64,000 nucleotides of DNA from Myxococcales bacterium (GCA_004193285.1 SECP01000018.1:1-64000); one strand, 5' to 3'. Counted from the first letter of the stretch, positions 33,690 to 42,090 are shown. Numbers and translations are program-made. The notes: a model not told the origin generated them from the sequence alone.

Positions 33690-34625
33690 ATGAGCAGCGA
33701 TCGTACGGAGCCCTATGACGTCGTGATCGTCGGTGGAGGCCCTGGCGGCCTCTCCGCCGCGGTGGCCCTGGGTAGAGGCCGCAAGCGGGTGCTGCTCTGC
33801 GACGCTGGGCCGCGGCGCAACGCCGCGGCCACGCATATTCACAACTTCGTGACGCGCGACGGCACGCCACCAGAAGAGTTTCGCGCGGTGGCTCGTCAGC
33901 AGCTGAGCGAATACGCAAACGTCGCCGTCGTGGACGAGTACGTCTCCAGCGTCACCGGAGCGCGCGGCGCGTTCGAGGTCGGCGTCGGGAGCGGCCGGGT
34001 GCAGGCGAGGCGAGTGCTGCTCTGCACGGGCATGATCGACGAGATGCCCAGCATCCCCGGCTTCCGGGAGCTCTGGGGTCAGTCGATTTTCCAGTGCCCG
34101 TACTGCCATGGCTGGGAGCTGCGTGACCGCCAGTGGGGTTACTTCGTGCGTGCTTTTGACCCGCAGCACTTCCAGGCGTTCTCTCTGCTCCTACGCGGCT
34201 GGACCCGCGACGTCGTGGTCTTCACCCACGGCGTGGTGGATGTGCCGGAGGCCGCGCTGCAGGCGCTCGGCGCGGCTGGCATTCGCGTGGAAACGCAGCC
34301 GTTGGTCGGACTTCTCCGGAAAGACGCGAAGCTCGAGGCGGTGCAATTGGCGGACGGCTCGACCGTGCCTCGCGACGCGCTCTTCACCCATCCAGCGCAG
34401 AAGCAGGTGGAGCTCGTGCGCGAGCTCGGAGTCGCGCTGGACGACGACGGTTTCGTGCGCGTCGATCCCATGACTCGCGAGACTTCGCGCGCCGGCGTGT
34501 ATGCAGCCGGGGACCTGGCAACTCGCATGCAGGGCGCCATCTTGGCCGCGGCCGCCGCGACTCACGCCGCGACCGTCATCAACATGGAGCTGACCGCCGA
34601 GCTGGTGATGGCCGGGTTACGGTGA
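33690..34625 (+). CDS. Thioredoxin reductase-like FAD/NAD(P) oxidoreductase
   Basis: This 311-residue protein has an N-terminal FAD motif (VIVGGGPGGLSAAVALG), the redox-active dithiol CPYC (QCPYCHGWEL, near residue 140) and the second FAD motif GVYAAGDLATRMQGA. The CPYC motif is a variant of the CxxC of TrxB and is typical of bacillithiol- or gliotoxin-type and other TrxR-like enzymes. The electron acceptor is unknown. Confidence 0.92.
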   Translation: MSSDRTEPYDVVIVGGGPGGLSAAVALGRGRKRVLLCDAGPRRNAAATHIHNFVTRDGTPPEEFRAVARQQLSEYANVAVVDEYVSSVTGARGAFEVGVGSGRVQARRVLLCTGMIDEMPSIPGFRELWGQSIFQCPYCHGWELRDRQWGYFVRAFDPQHFQAFSLLLRGWTRDVVVFTHGVVDVPEAALQALGAAGIRVETQPLVGLLRKDAKLEAVQLADGSTVPRDALFTHPAQKQVELVRELGVALDDDGFVRVDPMTRETSRAGVYAAGDLATRMQGAILAAAAATHAATVINMELTAELVMAGLR

Positions 34626-34676
34626 GCGCGCACAGCGGCGAGTCTGCGGCGCGGGCAGCCTGTGGTAGCCTGCCCC

Positions 34677-35540
34677 ATGCGTTCCGCGCATCCGGTTCCG
34701 AGCAAAGGCTTTCTCAGCGGTGGGCTGCCGGTGGCGGCCGAGCGCGCGGGGCCCACTGATCGCAGCGCGCCCCACGCCCGCGCAGCGACTCACGACTACT
34801 CGGTGGTGATGCTCGTCACCGGCGGTCGCTCGCGCGTGGAGCAGCGCGGCGAGTGGGCGCTCGGTGCGGGAGACGTGCTGCTGGTACCGGCGGGTCAAGC
34901 GCATCGGCTTCTGGAGATGCAGCGCTCCGAGTACTGGGGGCTCGGCTTTTGCGCGCCTTGCTTCGCCGCGGAAGGGGCAGCCTCGCTCCTCCAACCGCTG
35001 GAGCACGTGCGCGACGGCGCGGCGCCGGTCGTGGCCATCCCTGCAGCGCGCCAGGCGTTCCTAGAAGGGCTGTTCCGGGAGCTCGAGCAGCTCACCCACG
35101 GGAGCAGTTGGCGGCCGGGTGAAGCCGAGCAAGCCGTGCGCACCAGCTTGCTCACCCTCATCCTTGCGGAGGTCGAACGCGCCCGCGCTCCGGGGGGCCC
35201 ACGCGCCGCGCTCGGAGCCGGAGTGGTGGTGGATAGCCTTCGCTACATCGAGCGAAACTGCTTGCAGCCCCTCTCGCTGCGCGACGTTGCGGCCGCGGTG
35301 GGGCGTAGCCCCGCTTACGTGACGGCCGCGCTATCCCAGGCAACCGGGCTCAGCGCCGGCGCCTGGATCGTGAGCGGGCGGATGGCAGAAGCGCGGCGAC
35401 TCCTCCTGCATTCGGACGAGCGCGTGGAAGCGATAGCAGAGCGGGTCGGCTACGCGGACGTGACGCACTTCATCAGAATGTTCCGCCGCGCCCACGAGCT
35501 GACTCCGGCAGGGTGGCGCGCCGCCCGCCGCGGCGGCTGA
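34677..35540 (+). CDS. AraC family regulator with cupin N-terminus
   Basis: This 287-residue protein has an N-terminal cupin-like sensor (VMLVTGGRSRVEQRGEWALGAGDVLLVPAGQAHRL-type pattern around residues 40-75). The AraC HTH domain is at about 185-285 (LSLRDVAAAVGRSPAYVTAALSQATG, AIAERVGYADVTHFIRMFRRAHELTPAGWR). It follows the TrxR-like gene in the same direction by 52 bases and may regulate it. Confidence 0.9.
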   Translation: MRSAHPVPSKGFLSGGLPVAAERAGPTDRSAPHARAATHDYSVVMLVTGGRSRVEQRGEWALGAGDVLLVPAGQAHRLLEMQRSEYWGLGFCAPCFAAEGAASLLQPLEHVRDGAAPVVAIPAARQAFLEGLFRELEQLTHGSSWRPGEAEQAVRTSLLTLILAEVERARAPGGPRAALGAGVVVDSLRYIERNCLQPLSLRDVAAAVGRSPAYVTAALSQATGLSAGAWIVSGRMAEARRLLLHSDERVEAIAERVGYADVTHFIRMFRRAHELTPAGWRAARRGG

Positions 35541-35568
35541 GTCACCCCGGTGCGCGCGCGAGCTCGCC

Positions 35569-36090
35569 TCAAGCGCGCACGAAGGCGTAGCGTAGCTGCC
35601 AAACTCCTCCTCCCAAAGCGCGAGAATCGAGCAGCTGCAACCGTTCGAACCCGCCCGGAGGCAAGCGGAGGCGGAGCCCTTCGTCCTCGAACGTGGGGGC
35701 AAAGTTGAGGCATAGCTCGTCCACCAGACCTTCCGCGAGGAAGGCGTTGTGCAGTCGCTCGCCCCCGGCCAGCAGCGCGGTCGCGTGGCCGCGCTCCCGC
35801 AAGTAAGCGAGCGCTGCTTGCGGCGAGGTCACTACCGCGGGGCCCTTTAGCTCCGCCGAGCGGGACACCACGACCACGTCTGCCTGCGCAAACACCGCGC
35901 CCGCGTCAGTTGCCGAGCGCTGAGGCTGGCTTTGGAATTCCTGGAAGGTCTGGCGACCCACGATGAAATTGCTGGCTGCGCCGACCTGCGTGGCGAAGTC
36001 CGCGAGCGCCTCCGGCCGGGGTGGGTGTGCGGGGGTGGAGCGAGCGTAGTTGCCGTTAGCCGTGAGAGTCGCCCAGAGGATGGTCTTCAT
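35569..36090 (-). CDS. RibD C-terminal/DHFR-like protein
   Basis: This 173-residue protein begins MKTILWATLTANGNY, continues FIVGRQTFQEFQ and ALLAGGERLHNAFLAEGLVDELCLNFAP, and fits the RibD_C/DHFR fold. It is the second of three such genes in the window and only distantly like the others. It is divergent from the LysR gene with a strong inverted repeat between them, so it is the likely LysR target. Confidence 0.85.
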   Translation of the reverse strand: MKTILWATLTANGNYARSTPAHPPRPEALADFATQVGAASNFIVGRQTFQEFQSQPQRSATDAGAVFAQADVVVVSRSAELKGPAVVTSPQAALAYLRERGHATALLAGGERLHNAFLAEGLVDELCLNFAPTFEDEGLRLRLPPGGFERLQLLDSRALGGGVWQLRYAFVRA

Positions 36091-36136
36091 GCAGAAAAGC
36101 ATGGGTGACGAGGATGATCGCAACAAGATTGGACGA

Positions 36137-36155
36137 ATGAGAAACATATTCTCAT
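36137..36155. promoter_or_regulatory. Inverted repeat, candidate LysR operator
   Basis: ATGAGAA-ACATA-TTCTCAT is a perfect 7-bp inverted repeat with a 5-base spacer. It lies between the divergent RibD-like and LysR genes, 12 bases before the LysR start. It is AT-rich against the local background. Confidence 0.65.
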
Positions 36156-36166
36156 AATTGATCCTA

Positions 36167-37069
36167 ATGCTGGATACCGATGAGCTGCTCATCTTCACCA
36201 AGGTGGTCGCGTCGAGCTCGGTCTCGCGAGCGGCCGCGGAGCTCGGGGTGCCGCGCGCCACCGTGAGCCGCAAGCTAGCGGCGTTGGAGGAGCGGCTCGG
36301 CGCGCGCCTCCTCCAGCGCACGACGCGTAGCATGACCCTCACCGAGGCTGGCCGGACTTTCCACCGCCACGCCGAGCTCGTGCTGGACGCAGCGCGCGCC
36401 GCGGAGTCCAGCGTGCGCCCTCGCGCCGACGTCGCGGGAGGTCGCGTTCGGGTGACGATGCCGCCGATGACGGGCAGCGGCTTGCCCGAGCTGCTTGCGG
36501 ATTTTGCCCGTGAACGCCCGAGCATCGAGCTCGTTTTGCACGTCTCCAACCGCGTGGTGGACCTGCGGCGTGAGGGCTATGACGCGGCGATCCGTGCCAC
36601 CCGCGCGCTCCAGCCGGGCCTCGTGGCGCGCACCCTCAGCCGGGTGAGGCTGGCCGCGGTCGCCGCGCCGACCTACTTGGCGGCGCACGGCATGCCGTCG
36701 AGCGTGCGAGACCTGCGCAAGCATCGCTGCTTGATGGGGCTTGGGGCGGACGGCAGCCCGCAGAATCAATGGCGCGCGGCCGAAGGCCAGGTGCAGCTCA
36801 CGGGAGCGCTGTTTGCCAACGATCCGCATCTGATCCTGCGCTTTGCTCTACGGGGGCTGGGCATTGCTTACCTCCCGGCCACGTTGGTCGCGACGCCGCT
36901 CGCGCGCGGGGAGCTCGTGCGAGTCTTGCCGCAATCTTTGCGGCTGGAGGGTACGGTCGCGATTGTTCACAGCGAGCGCAAGCTCATGGCGCCGCAAGTC
37001 CGGGCCTTCGTGGATTACGTGATTCGTCACGGCCCGGCCGCGCTCCGGCATGCGAGCGCCGCGGAGTGA
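36167..37069 (+). CDS. LysR family transcriptional regulator
   Basis: This 300-residue protein has an N-terminal winged HTH (DELLIFTKVVASSSVSRAAAELGVPRATVSRKLAALEERLGARLLQRT) and a periplasmic-binding-protein-like effector domain. It fits the large group that regulates a divergent oxidoreductase-type gene. ATG 36167 is preferred to TTG 36158. Confidence 0.93.
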   Translation: MLDTDELLIFTKVVASSSVSRAAAELGVPRATVSRKLAALEERLGARLLQRTTRSMTLTEAGRTFHRHAELVLDAARAAESSVRPRADVAGGRVRVTMPPMTGSGLPELLADFARERPSIELVLHVSNRVVDLRREGYDAAIRATRALQPGLVARTLSRVRLAAVAAPTYLAAHGMPSSVRDLRKHRCLMGLGADGSPQNQWRAAEGQVQLTGALFANDPHLILRFALRGLGIAYLPATLVATPLARGELVRVLPQSLRLEGTVAIVHSERKLMAPQVRAFVDYVIRHGPAALRHASAAE

Positions 37070-37107
37070 GCTCAGTGAGCTCGTGCCAAGTGGCGCTCGA
37101 GTCCCCG

Positions 37108-37728
37108 TCAGCGAGGCGTCCGCGTCATGCACCAAAACGTGGGAAATTCTGGGTGTTGGGCCTCCGTCTGCAGGTCGAAGCCGACCCGCTCGTAAAACGG
37201 GACATTGTCGGCCTTCGCGGTGTCCACGTAGGCGGGGATGCGCTCGTCATCGCAGCGGTCGAGGATGGGCTGGAGCAGCTGACGCCCGAGCCCCTGGCGC
37301 TGCGCGCTCGGCTCCACACCGAGGAGCGAGAGCGTGTAGTGGGGAGCAGTCATCACGCTCGCATGCAGCGCATCCATGTGACTGATGATTCGCAGCCCGC
37401 GCCGGATGCCGCCGAGCCCCACCACCTGGGTGAAGCTCGGGACGAGCCGCAGTTGCCGCCACCACGAGAGCTGATGCTTGCCGGGTGCGAGCCACACCGC
37501 ACTGCCCGCGAGGCCGCTCGTCGTGTAGGTCTCCTGAAGCTGGTCCGAAAGCTGAGTGAGCAGGAGCCGAAAGAACCCGCGCAGCGCTGCTTCACGGTGA
37601 GCGCCAGCCGGCAGGACCCAATCGTAGAAGGGATCATCGCCAAAGGCGCGGCGCAGGGACTCTGACATTCCGGCGATGTCCGCCGCCACTGCGCGCCGGA
37701 CGGGGCTCGTCGAACTACTAGGGCTCAC
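37108..37728 (-). CDS. GNAT family N-acetyltransferase
   Basis: This 206-residue GNAT protein has the acetyl-CoA loop QRQGLGRQLLQPIL near residue 143 and the end strand VPFYERVGFDLQTE. The build resembles GNATs with an N-terminal AFGDDPFYDWVLP segment. GTG 37728 is chosen because the longer reading adds about 65 Arg/Pro-rich residues. The substrate is unknown. Confidence 0.87.
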   Translation of the reverse strand: MSPSSSTSPVRRAVAADIAGMSESLRRAFGDDPFYDWVLPAGAHREAALRGFFRLLLTQLSDQLQETYTTSGLAGSAVWLAPGKHQLSWWRQLRLVPSFTQVVGLGGIRRGLRIISHMDALHASVMTAPHYTLSLLGVEPSAQRQGLGRQLLQPILDRCDDERIPAYVDTAKADNVPFYERVGFDLQTEAQHPEFPTFWCMTRTPR

Positions 37729-37830
37729 GTCCAACGACCCTAGTCCACTCGCTTGCCGGCCGCGCCGAAGCTTTCGGTCAGGAGCGCCTTTCACCGGTGG
37801 GACGGCGGGTATGCTAGTGGCTAGCGGCGC

Positions 37831-38739
37831 TTGCGCCTCTTTCCCTGGATCATCTGCGCTTCGGGCCTGCTGACTTGCCTCGCGCCAGCGCCGGCGCACG
37901 CGCTCGACAAGCAGGGCAGCGCCCACGGCGGCCAGGTGGGCGGAGACGCGAAGGAGCTGAACGTTTCTGGCAGCGCGATGCTCGGGGCGTCACTCTACAA
38001 CCCGACCTACGCGGCTCGCCCCGACAACACCGGTCGTGCACTGTTTCGCTACGCGCTCCACCTGGACATCGACCTCCTCGGTCGTTACCTGTCCATCCCG
38101 ATCGACGTGAACATGTTCACGGACCGGGAGCGTCACGGAGCCGCCGTTTTTGCGCCGTCCGAGCTGGACCTGATCGCGGGTTTGACCTCGACTCACTCGC
38201 TGGCGCGCGGCTTCGATGGCGAGCTCGGCGCGCGAGTCGAGACCGATCGTGCGGTGGACCGCGGTAACTACTCGCAGACCTACGTGGACGCCCGCGCTCG
38301 CGTGCTCTACTCGGCCGCAGCGCTGGCGCCCCACCTGGGTCCGAGCCTGGCGGACGGTGACGTGTCCGGGTACCTGACCCTCGGCTGGTTCGCGGTGAAT
38401 CCGACTTACGCGGCGCGGCCCGACAACAGCGGCCGTGCGCTCCTTCGCTACGCGCTGCACAGTGAGCTCTCGGTGTGGAAGCGCCGGCTGGCGCTGGGAG
38501 CGGACGGCACCTTTTTCACCGACAAGCAGGCCTCGAGCGTTCTTCGCCCCAGCGAGCTCGATTTGACCGGCGAGCTCATCGGCCGTTACGAGCCGTTCGA
38601 GGTGCACCTCGCCTACGAGCGGGACATGCCCATCGATCGAGGCGGCCTCGTGCAGTCACTGCTCTACGTAGTCGTGGCGTACGGTTTCGACTTCCACGAT
38701 CGCATCCATCCGCCCAAGGCGGAGCTGCCGCATCAGTGA
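37831..38739 (+). CDS. Secreted beta-rich protein with internal duplication
   Basis: This 302-residue protein has a signal peptide (cleavage near AHA-LD). The mature part consists of two related halves. NPTYAARPDN followed by TGRALFRYALH (near residue 57) recurs as NPTYAARPDNSGRALLRYALH (near residue 190). APSELDLIAG, DRAVDRG and similar blocks also recur. Alternating hydrophobic strands suggest an outer-membrane barrel or beta-sheet protein. An in-frame TAG at 37822 leaves TTG 37831 as the only start. I do not recognise the family. Confidence 0.8.
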   Translation: MRLFPWIICASGLLTCLAPAPAHALDKQGSAHGGQVGGDAKELNVSGSAMLGASLYNPTYAARPDNTGRALFRYALHLDIDLLGRYLSIPIDVNMFTDRERHGAAVFAPSELDLIAGLTSTHSLARGFDGELGARVETDRAVDRGNYSQTYVDARARVLYSAAALAPHLGPSLADGDVSGYLTLGWFAVNPTYAARPDNSGRALLRYALHSELSVWKRRLALGADGTFFTDKQASSVLRPSELDLTGELIGRYEPFEVHLAYERDMPIDRGGLVQSLLYVVVAYGFDFHDRIHPPKAELPHQ

Positions 38740-39980
38740 CTCGCCAGCGGCAGGCGTTTCCGTAGGTACTGGCGCTCCACCTCGCTTCGGGCGCGTGAGA
38801 GCGCGACGCGAAAGTGCTCCCCGGCGGCCGCTTCGTTGCCGAGCCGCAGCTCCAGCTCGCCCAGCGCGGCGCTATGAAACGGAGATGCCGCCAAGCGCTC
38901 GCGGCCCGGCAGCTCCAGCAGCTCTTTGAGCCCGCGCGCCGGGCCGTCCCGCTCGGCGACGGCCATCGCGCGGCCGAGGCCGATCACGGGTGAGGGGGCT
39001 AGCTCCAGCAGTCGGTCGTAAAGCGCGGTGATGGCGCTCCAATCGGTGAGCTCGTGGCTTGGAGCGCTCGCGTGGGTGACCGCAATCGCCGCTTCCACAT
39101 GAAAGGGACTCAGCTCGCGGCCCGCCGCCGAGAGCTCGAAATGACGGAGCCCCTCCGCCAGCAGTCGCTGGTCCCAAGCCGAACGGTCTTGCTCTGCCCA
39201 GGGCAAAAGTCCGCCTCCGGCGGTGAGCCGCGCTGGCAGCCGCGCGGCGCTCAAGCACATCAACGCCAGCAGAGCATGAGTCGTGGGTGAGGCGCTGGGA
39301 GGATGCTCAGCCAGGAGCGCGGTGAGCCGAATCGCTTCTTCGCACAGCTCCGGTCGCACCGCGCTGGTGGTGGAGGCGCCATGATACCCCTCGTTGAACA
39401 GCAGGTAGAGCGCGCGTTGCACGGTTCCGAGACGAGCTTCGAAATCGGCGTCGCTCAGGTCGAACAGCTCGCCCCTGCGTGCGAGCGCCCGCTTGCCTCG
39501 GGTGATGCGCTTTTCGATGGCGGCGCGGCTCGCCAGCAGAGCGCTGGCGATTTCGGCGGCGCCGAAGCCGCACAGCACGTTCAAGATCAGCGTCAGCTGC
39601 ACTCCCGTCGGCAGGGTCGGTGGGCAGCACGACAGCATCATCCGCAGCTGCTCGTCACGGATCGCACCCGGCATGAAGGCGTCTTCGAGCGCGCTGGTGA
39701 GCTCCGCCTCACCGCCCCACCTGCGCGCCACCTCCGGCGCGAGGCCGCTCTCCGTTCGCTGCCGGCGCAGAACGTCCAACGCGCGGTTTTTGGCGGTCGT
39801 GAGGAGCCAGGCGGCGGGACTTTCCGGCACTCCGCGCAGCCTCCACACCTCGAGCGCTCGGCAGAAGGCGTGCTGAGCGACGTCCTCGGCCAGGGCGAGC
39901 TGGTGCACGCCGAACACCCGAGTCAGGGCCGCCACCAGGCGACCCGACTCGTGCCGGAAAAAGTGGTCGGCTAGCTCCAC
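38733..39980 (-). CDS. ECF42-type sigma factor with TPR C-terminal domain
   Basis: This 415-residue protein has region 2 (LALAEDVAQHAFCRALEVW, AAWLLTTAKNRALDVLRRQ) and region 4 (NVLCGFGAAEIASALLASRAAIEKRITRGKRAL). A long C-terminal TPR-like domain (about residues 185-415; LLFNEGYHG, ALLALMCLSAARLPARL) is the hallmark of ECF42 factors. These lack an anti-sigma and are encoded with DGPF/YCII proteins, as here. GTG 39980 lies 2 bases after the preceding stop. Its 3' end overlaps the convergent gene. Confidence 0.92.
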   Translation of the reverse strand: MELADHFFRHESGRLVAALTRVFGVHQLALAEDVAQHAFCRALEVWRLRGVPESPAAWLLTTAKNRALDVLRRQRTESGLAPEVARRWGGEAELTSALEDAFMPGAIRDEQLRMMLSCCPPTLPTGVQLTLILNVLCGFGAAEIASALLASRAAIEKRITRGKRALARRGELFDLSDADFEARLGTVQRALYLLFNEGYHGASTTSAVRPELCEEAIRLTALLAEHPPSASPTTHALLALMCLSAARLPARLTAGGGLLPWAEQDRSAWDQRLLAEGLRHFELSAAGRELSPFHVEAAIAVTHASAPSHELTDWSAITALYDRLLELAPSPVIGLGRAMAVAERDGPARGLKELLELPGRERLAASPFHSAALGELELRLGNEAAAGEHFRVALSRARSEVERQYLRKRLPLASH

Positions 39981-39982
39981 CG

Positions 39983-40585
39983 TCAATCCTGCGGCTCGTA
40001 GGTGACGAGCACGTTCCCGGAGGGGAGCGCCACCGCTTCCTTCAAGCTCAGCTTCAGTCGCAGTGCTGCGCCCTGCAGAAGCGGCCGACCGGAGCCGAGC
40101 AGCACCGGGCACACCACGAATCGGTACTCGTCGATGAGCCCGGCTGCACTGAGTTGGCTCACCACGGTGCCGCTCCCGAAGATCAGGATGTCTTTGCCTG
40201 GCTCTCGCTTGAGCGCGCGCACGACCGCCGGAGTGAGCTCGGGGACGATTTTGCTGTTGTTCCAATCCGCCCGCGAGAGGGTGCGTGAGGCGACGAGCTT
40301 CTTGGTCCGGTCCAGCCAGCGAGCCATGGCAACGAAGCCCGGATCGGCCTTGTTTTCACCGTGGGGACCCGCTTCGTTCATTTGCTCGAGTGCTCCCGGC
40401 CAGAAAGCGGCGAAGTTTTCGTAGGTTCGGCGCCCGAAAAGCATGGCGTCGGTCGCCGGCATGCTCGCCACCGCACGACGGTGGACCTCCGGATCACTGA
40501 CGACCCAATCCAAGCCCCCGTTCGAGTCCGAAAAGAATCCGTCCGCCGAAACCTGGTTGAACATCACGACTCGTCGCTGCGTCAT
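39983..40585 (-). CDS. RibD C-terminal/DHFR-like protein in the ECF42 operon
   Basis: This 200-residue protein (VMFNQVSADGFFSD, AMLFGRRTYENFAAFWP, ILIFGSGTVVSQLSAAGLIDEYRFVVCPVLLGSG) has the RibD_C/DHFR fold. ATG 40585 has GGAG 8 bases upstream. It sits between the YCII genes and the ECF42 gene, consistent with co-transcription. The substrate is unknown. Confidence 0.9.
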   Translation of the reverse strand: MTQRRVVMFNQVSADGFFSDSNGGLDWVVSDPEVHRRAVASMPATDAMLFGRRTYENFAAFWPGALEQMNEAGPHGENKADPGFVAMARWLDRTKKLVASRTLSRADWNNSKIVPELTPAVVRALKREPGKDILIFGSGTVVSQLSAAGLIDEYRFVVCPVLLGSGRPLLQGAALRLKLSLKEAVALPSGNVLVTYEPQD

Positions 40586-40653
40586 GTCTTGTCTCCTTGT
40601 TTCCAACGACGCGCGCAGCGCCCGCCGCCGGACAGGGGCGACAGGAAAATCGT

Positions 40654-41010
40654 CTACGCGGGCGCGGGCAGCACGGGTCGGATTTCCACCGCACCGCCGC
40701 CGCGCACGATCGGGCAGCCCTGGGCGATCGAGACCGCTTCGTCCAGGTCCCGGGCGCTGATGACGATGAAGCCGATCACCATGTCCTTCGCTTCCGCGAG
40801 CGGACTGTCGGTCACCTCTTGCTGCTTGCCCCGCACCCACTTCCCGGCGCGCTCCAGAGGTAGGCCAGGGCTCTTGAGCTGCCCGGCAGTCTCTAGCTCC
40901 GCGATCCAGGCTAGCCAGGCTTGCAGGCTCTTTTGGGCGCGCTCGGGGGTGCCCATCGCCTCCTGGAAGTCCGGTTCGCTACTCCTCAGCAGAAATACGA
41001 AATCACTCAT
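40654..41010 (-). CDS. YCII-related (DGPF) protein
   Basis: This 118-residue protein has a YCII-like ferredoxin-type fold. The typical DGPF block is degenerate here (VTDSPLAEAKDMVIGFIVI), followed by the A-x-A-Q-G-C-P motif of the family (SIAQGCPIVRGGGAVEIRPV). GAGG precedes ATG 41010. DGPF proteins accompany ECF42 factors; their biochemical role is unknown. Confidence 0.9.
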   Translation of the reverse strand: MSDFVFLLRSSEPDFQEAMGTPERAQKSLQAWLAWIAELETAGQLKSPGLPLERAGKWVRGKQQEVTDSPLAEAKDMVIGFIVISARDLDEAVSIAQGCPIVRGGGAVEIRPVLPAPA

Positions 41011-41054
41011 GATCCTCACCGACGTCCCACGTCCGTCGCTCCGGACATTTTTCT

Positions 41055-41786
41055 TCAGCGGTCGTTCAACTCGCGCACGTCCACCTCGTTGTCTCCGAGG
41101 ATGGCGGCGTAGCGGTCCGCCCACGCGAGCGCCTCGGCTTTGCTCGGCAGCTGCAGGATCGAGAATCCGGCGATGAGCTCCTTGGACTCGGCAAAGGGAC
41201 CATCGACCCACCAGCGCTTCCCGTTCGAGGCGGAGGCGAGCCGCGAGCCCTTTTCAGCCGGCGCCAGGCTTTCGGCCGCGAGTACCGCGCCGTCATCGCC
41301 GAGACGCGCGGAGAGCGCTCGAGCGGCCGCGGCGTGCCGAGCGCCGCCATGGCCCGCCTCGTCCGCCGGAGTCGACTTGCACAGCAGCAGAAAGCGCTCA
41401 GGTGCGGCGCCCGGCTTGGTCATGAGCCCCAAGTCCCAGGGTTCGACGACCGGCCCGACCTCGACCTCGGCTCCTCCGAGGGAGCTGGAGACCGTCTTGG
41501 CGTGCTCCACCGCCGCATCCAGCGAGCGCGCGCTGATCATGACGAGCCCAGAAACGAGCTCGTTGCGCCCCTCGTACGGACCCGACACCGCGCTTAGCCC
41601 GGCCCCTCCGCGGTCAACCTCCAGCCGGACTCGGCGGGAGCTGCGATGGAGGCCCGCGCCGTTCAGGAACACCCCGTCTTTCAGGCTGCCCTGAACGAGC
41701 GCCCCCATGTCGTCGATGATTTTGCGGTCCGGCGGCCCACCCGCCTCCATCTTGGCGTCGACCTTGTGCATCACGATGAAGCGCAT
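41055..41786 (-). CDS. Tandem YCII-related (DGPF) protein
   Basis: This 243-residue protein is made of two YCII domains. The first (about residues 1-115) has a degenerate motif (AVSGPYEGRNELVSGLVMI). The second (about 130-243) has the full motif WWVDGPFAESKELIAGFSIL. TAGGAGG lies 4 bases before ATG 41786. It is the first gene of the ECF42 operon. Confidence 0.9.
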   Translation of the reverse strand: MRFIVMHKVDAKMEAGGPPDRKIIDDMGALVQGSLKDGVFLNGAGLHRSSRRVRLEVDRGGAGLSAVSGPYEGRNELVSGLVMISARSLDAAVEHAKTVSSSLGGAEVEVGPVVEPWDLGLMTKPGAAPERFLLLCKSTPADEAGHGGARHAAAARALSARLGDDGAVLAAESLAPAEKGSRLASASNGKRWWVDGPFAESKELIAGFSILQLPSKAEALAWADRYAAILGDNEVDVRELNDR

Positions 41787-41990
41787 GAATCCTCCTACCG
41801 CGGAAGGTGGGCGAGGTGGAAGCACCAGGCCCGTCGCGTGCGACGGCCAAGTCCGAGAATCCGGATTCGAGTCCTGGAAACCGGACGTCGTTCGCGCCTC
41901 AGGTGGGCGCGTTCGGCGTTTTCTTGGTTGGCACGCCGCGCGCAGGGTGAGGTGCAAAGTCACCGCCCTCGAGCTAGGGGCGGGACGAGT

Positions 41991-42090
41991 CTCCGACCGG
42001 CGCCGTGCGATCCATCCCTCGCAGGGCGCCGAGTCCCTAAACTCCGACCGGAGCCGCACGCCATCCCTCGTGCGGCTCCGAGTCCCTAAC
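41991..42090 (-). repeat. Two tandem 50-bp hairpin units with conserved loop and changing stem
   Basis: There are two units, 41991-42040 and 42042-42089, 51 bases apart. On the leftward strand each begins TTAGGGACTCGG, has a loop of GGGATGG and ends CCGGTCGGAG. Stems are 15-16 bp. The inner 9-bp stem sequences differ between units, but both still pair (unit 2 perfectly, unit 1 with one mismatch). Each has the same bulged T in GACTCGG against CCGGTC. Conserved loop, flanks and bulge with covarying stems point to a structured DNA or RNA element. Confidence 0.75.
42050..42079 (-). terminator. Hairpin possibly ending the giant-kinase transcript
   Basis: GGAGCCGCACG and CGTGCGGCTCC form a perfect 11-bp stem with an 8-base loop, 28 bases past the kinase stop. 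It is the second unit of the tandem hairpin repeat. It lacks a T-run. Confidence 0.35.

Noticed and set aside
41787-41990. TGTCGA-type ECF42 promoter upstream of the YCII operon
   Set aside because: No such motif was found by eye on the coding strand; the promoter stays unassigned.
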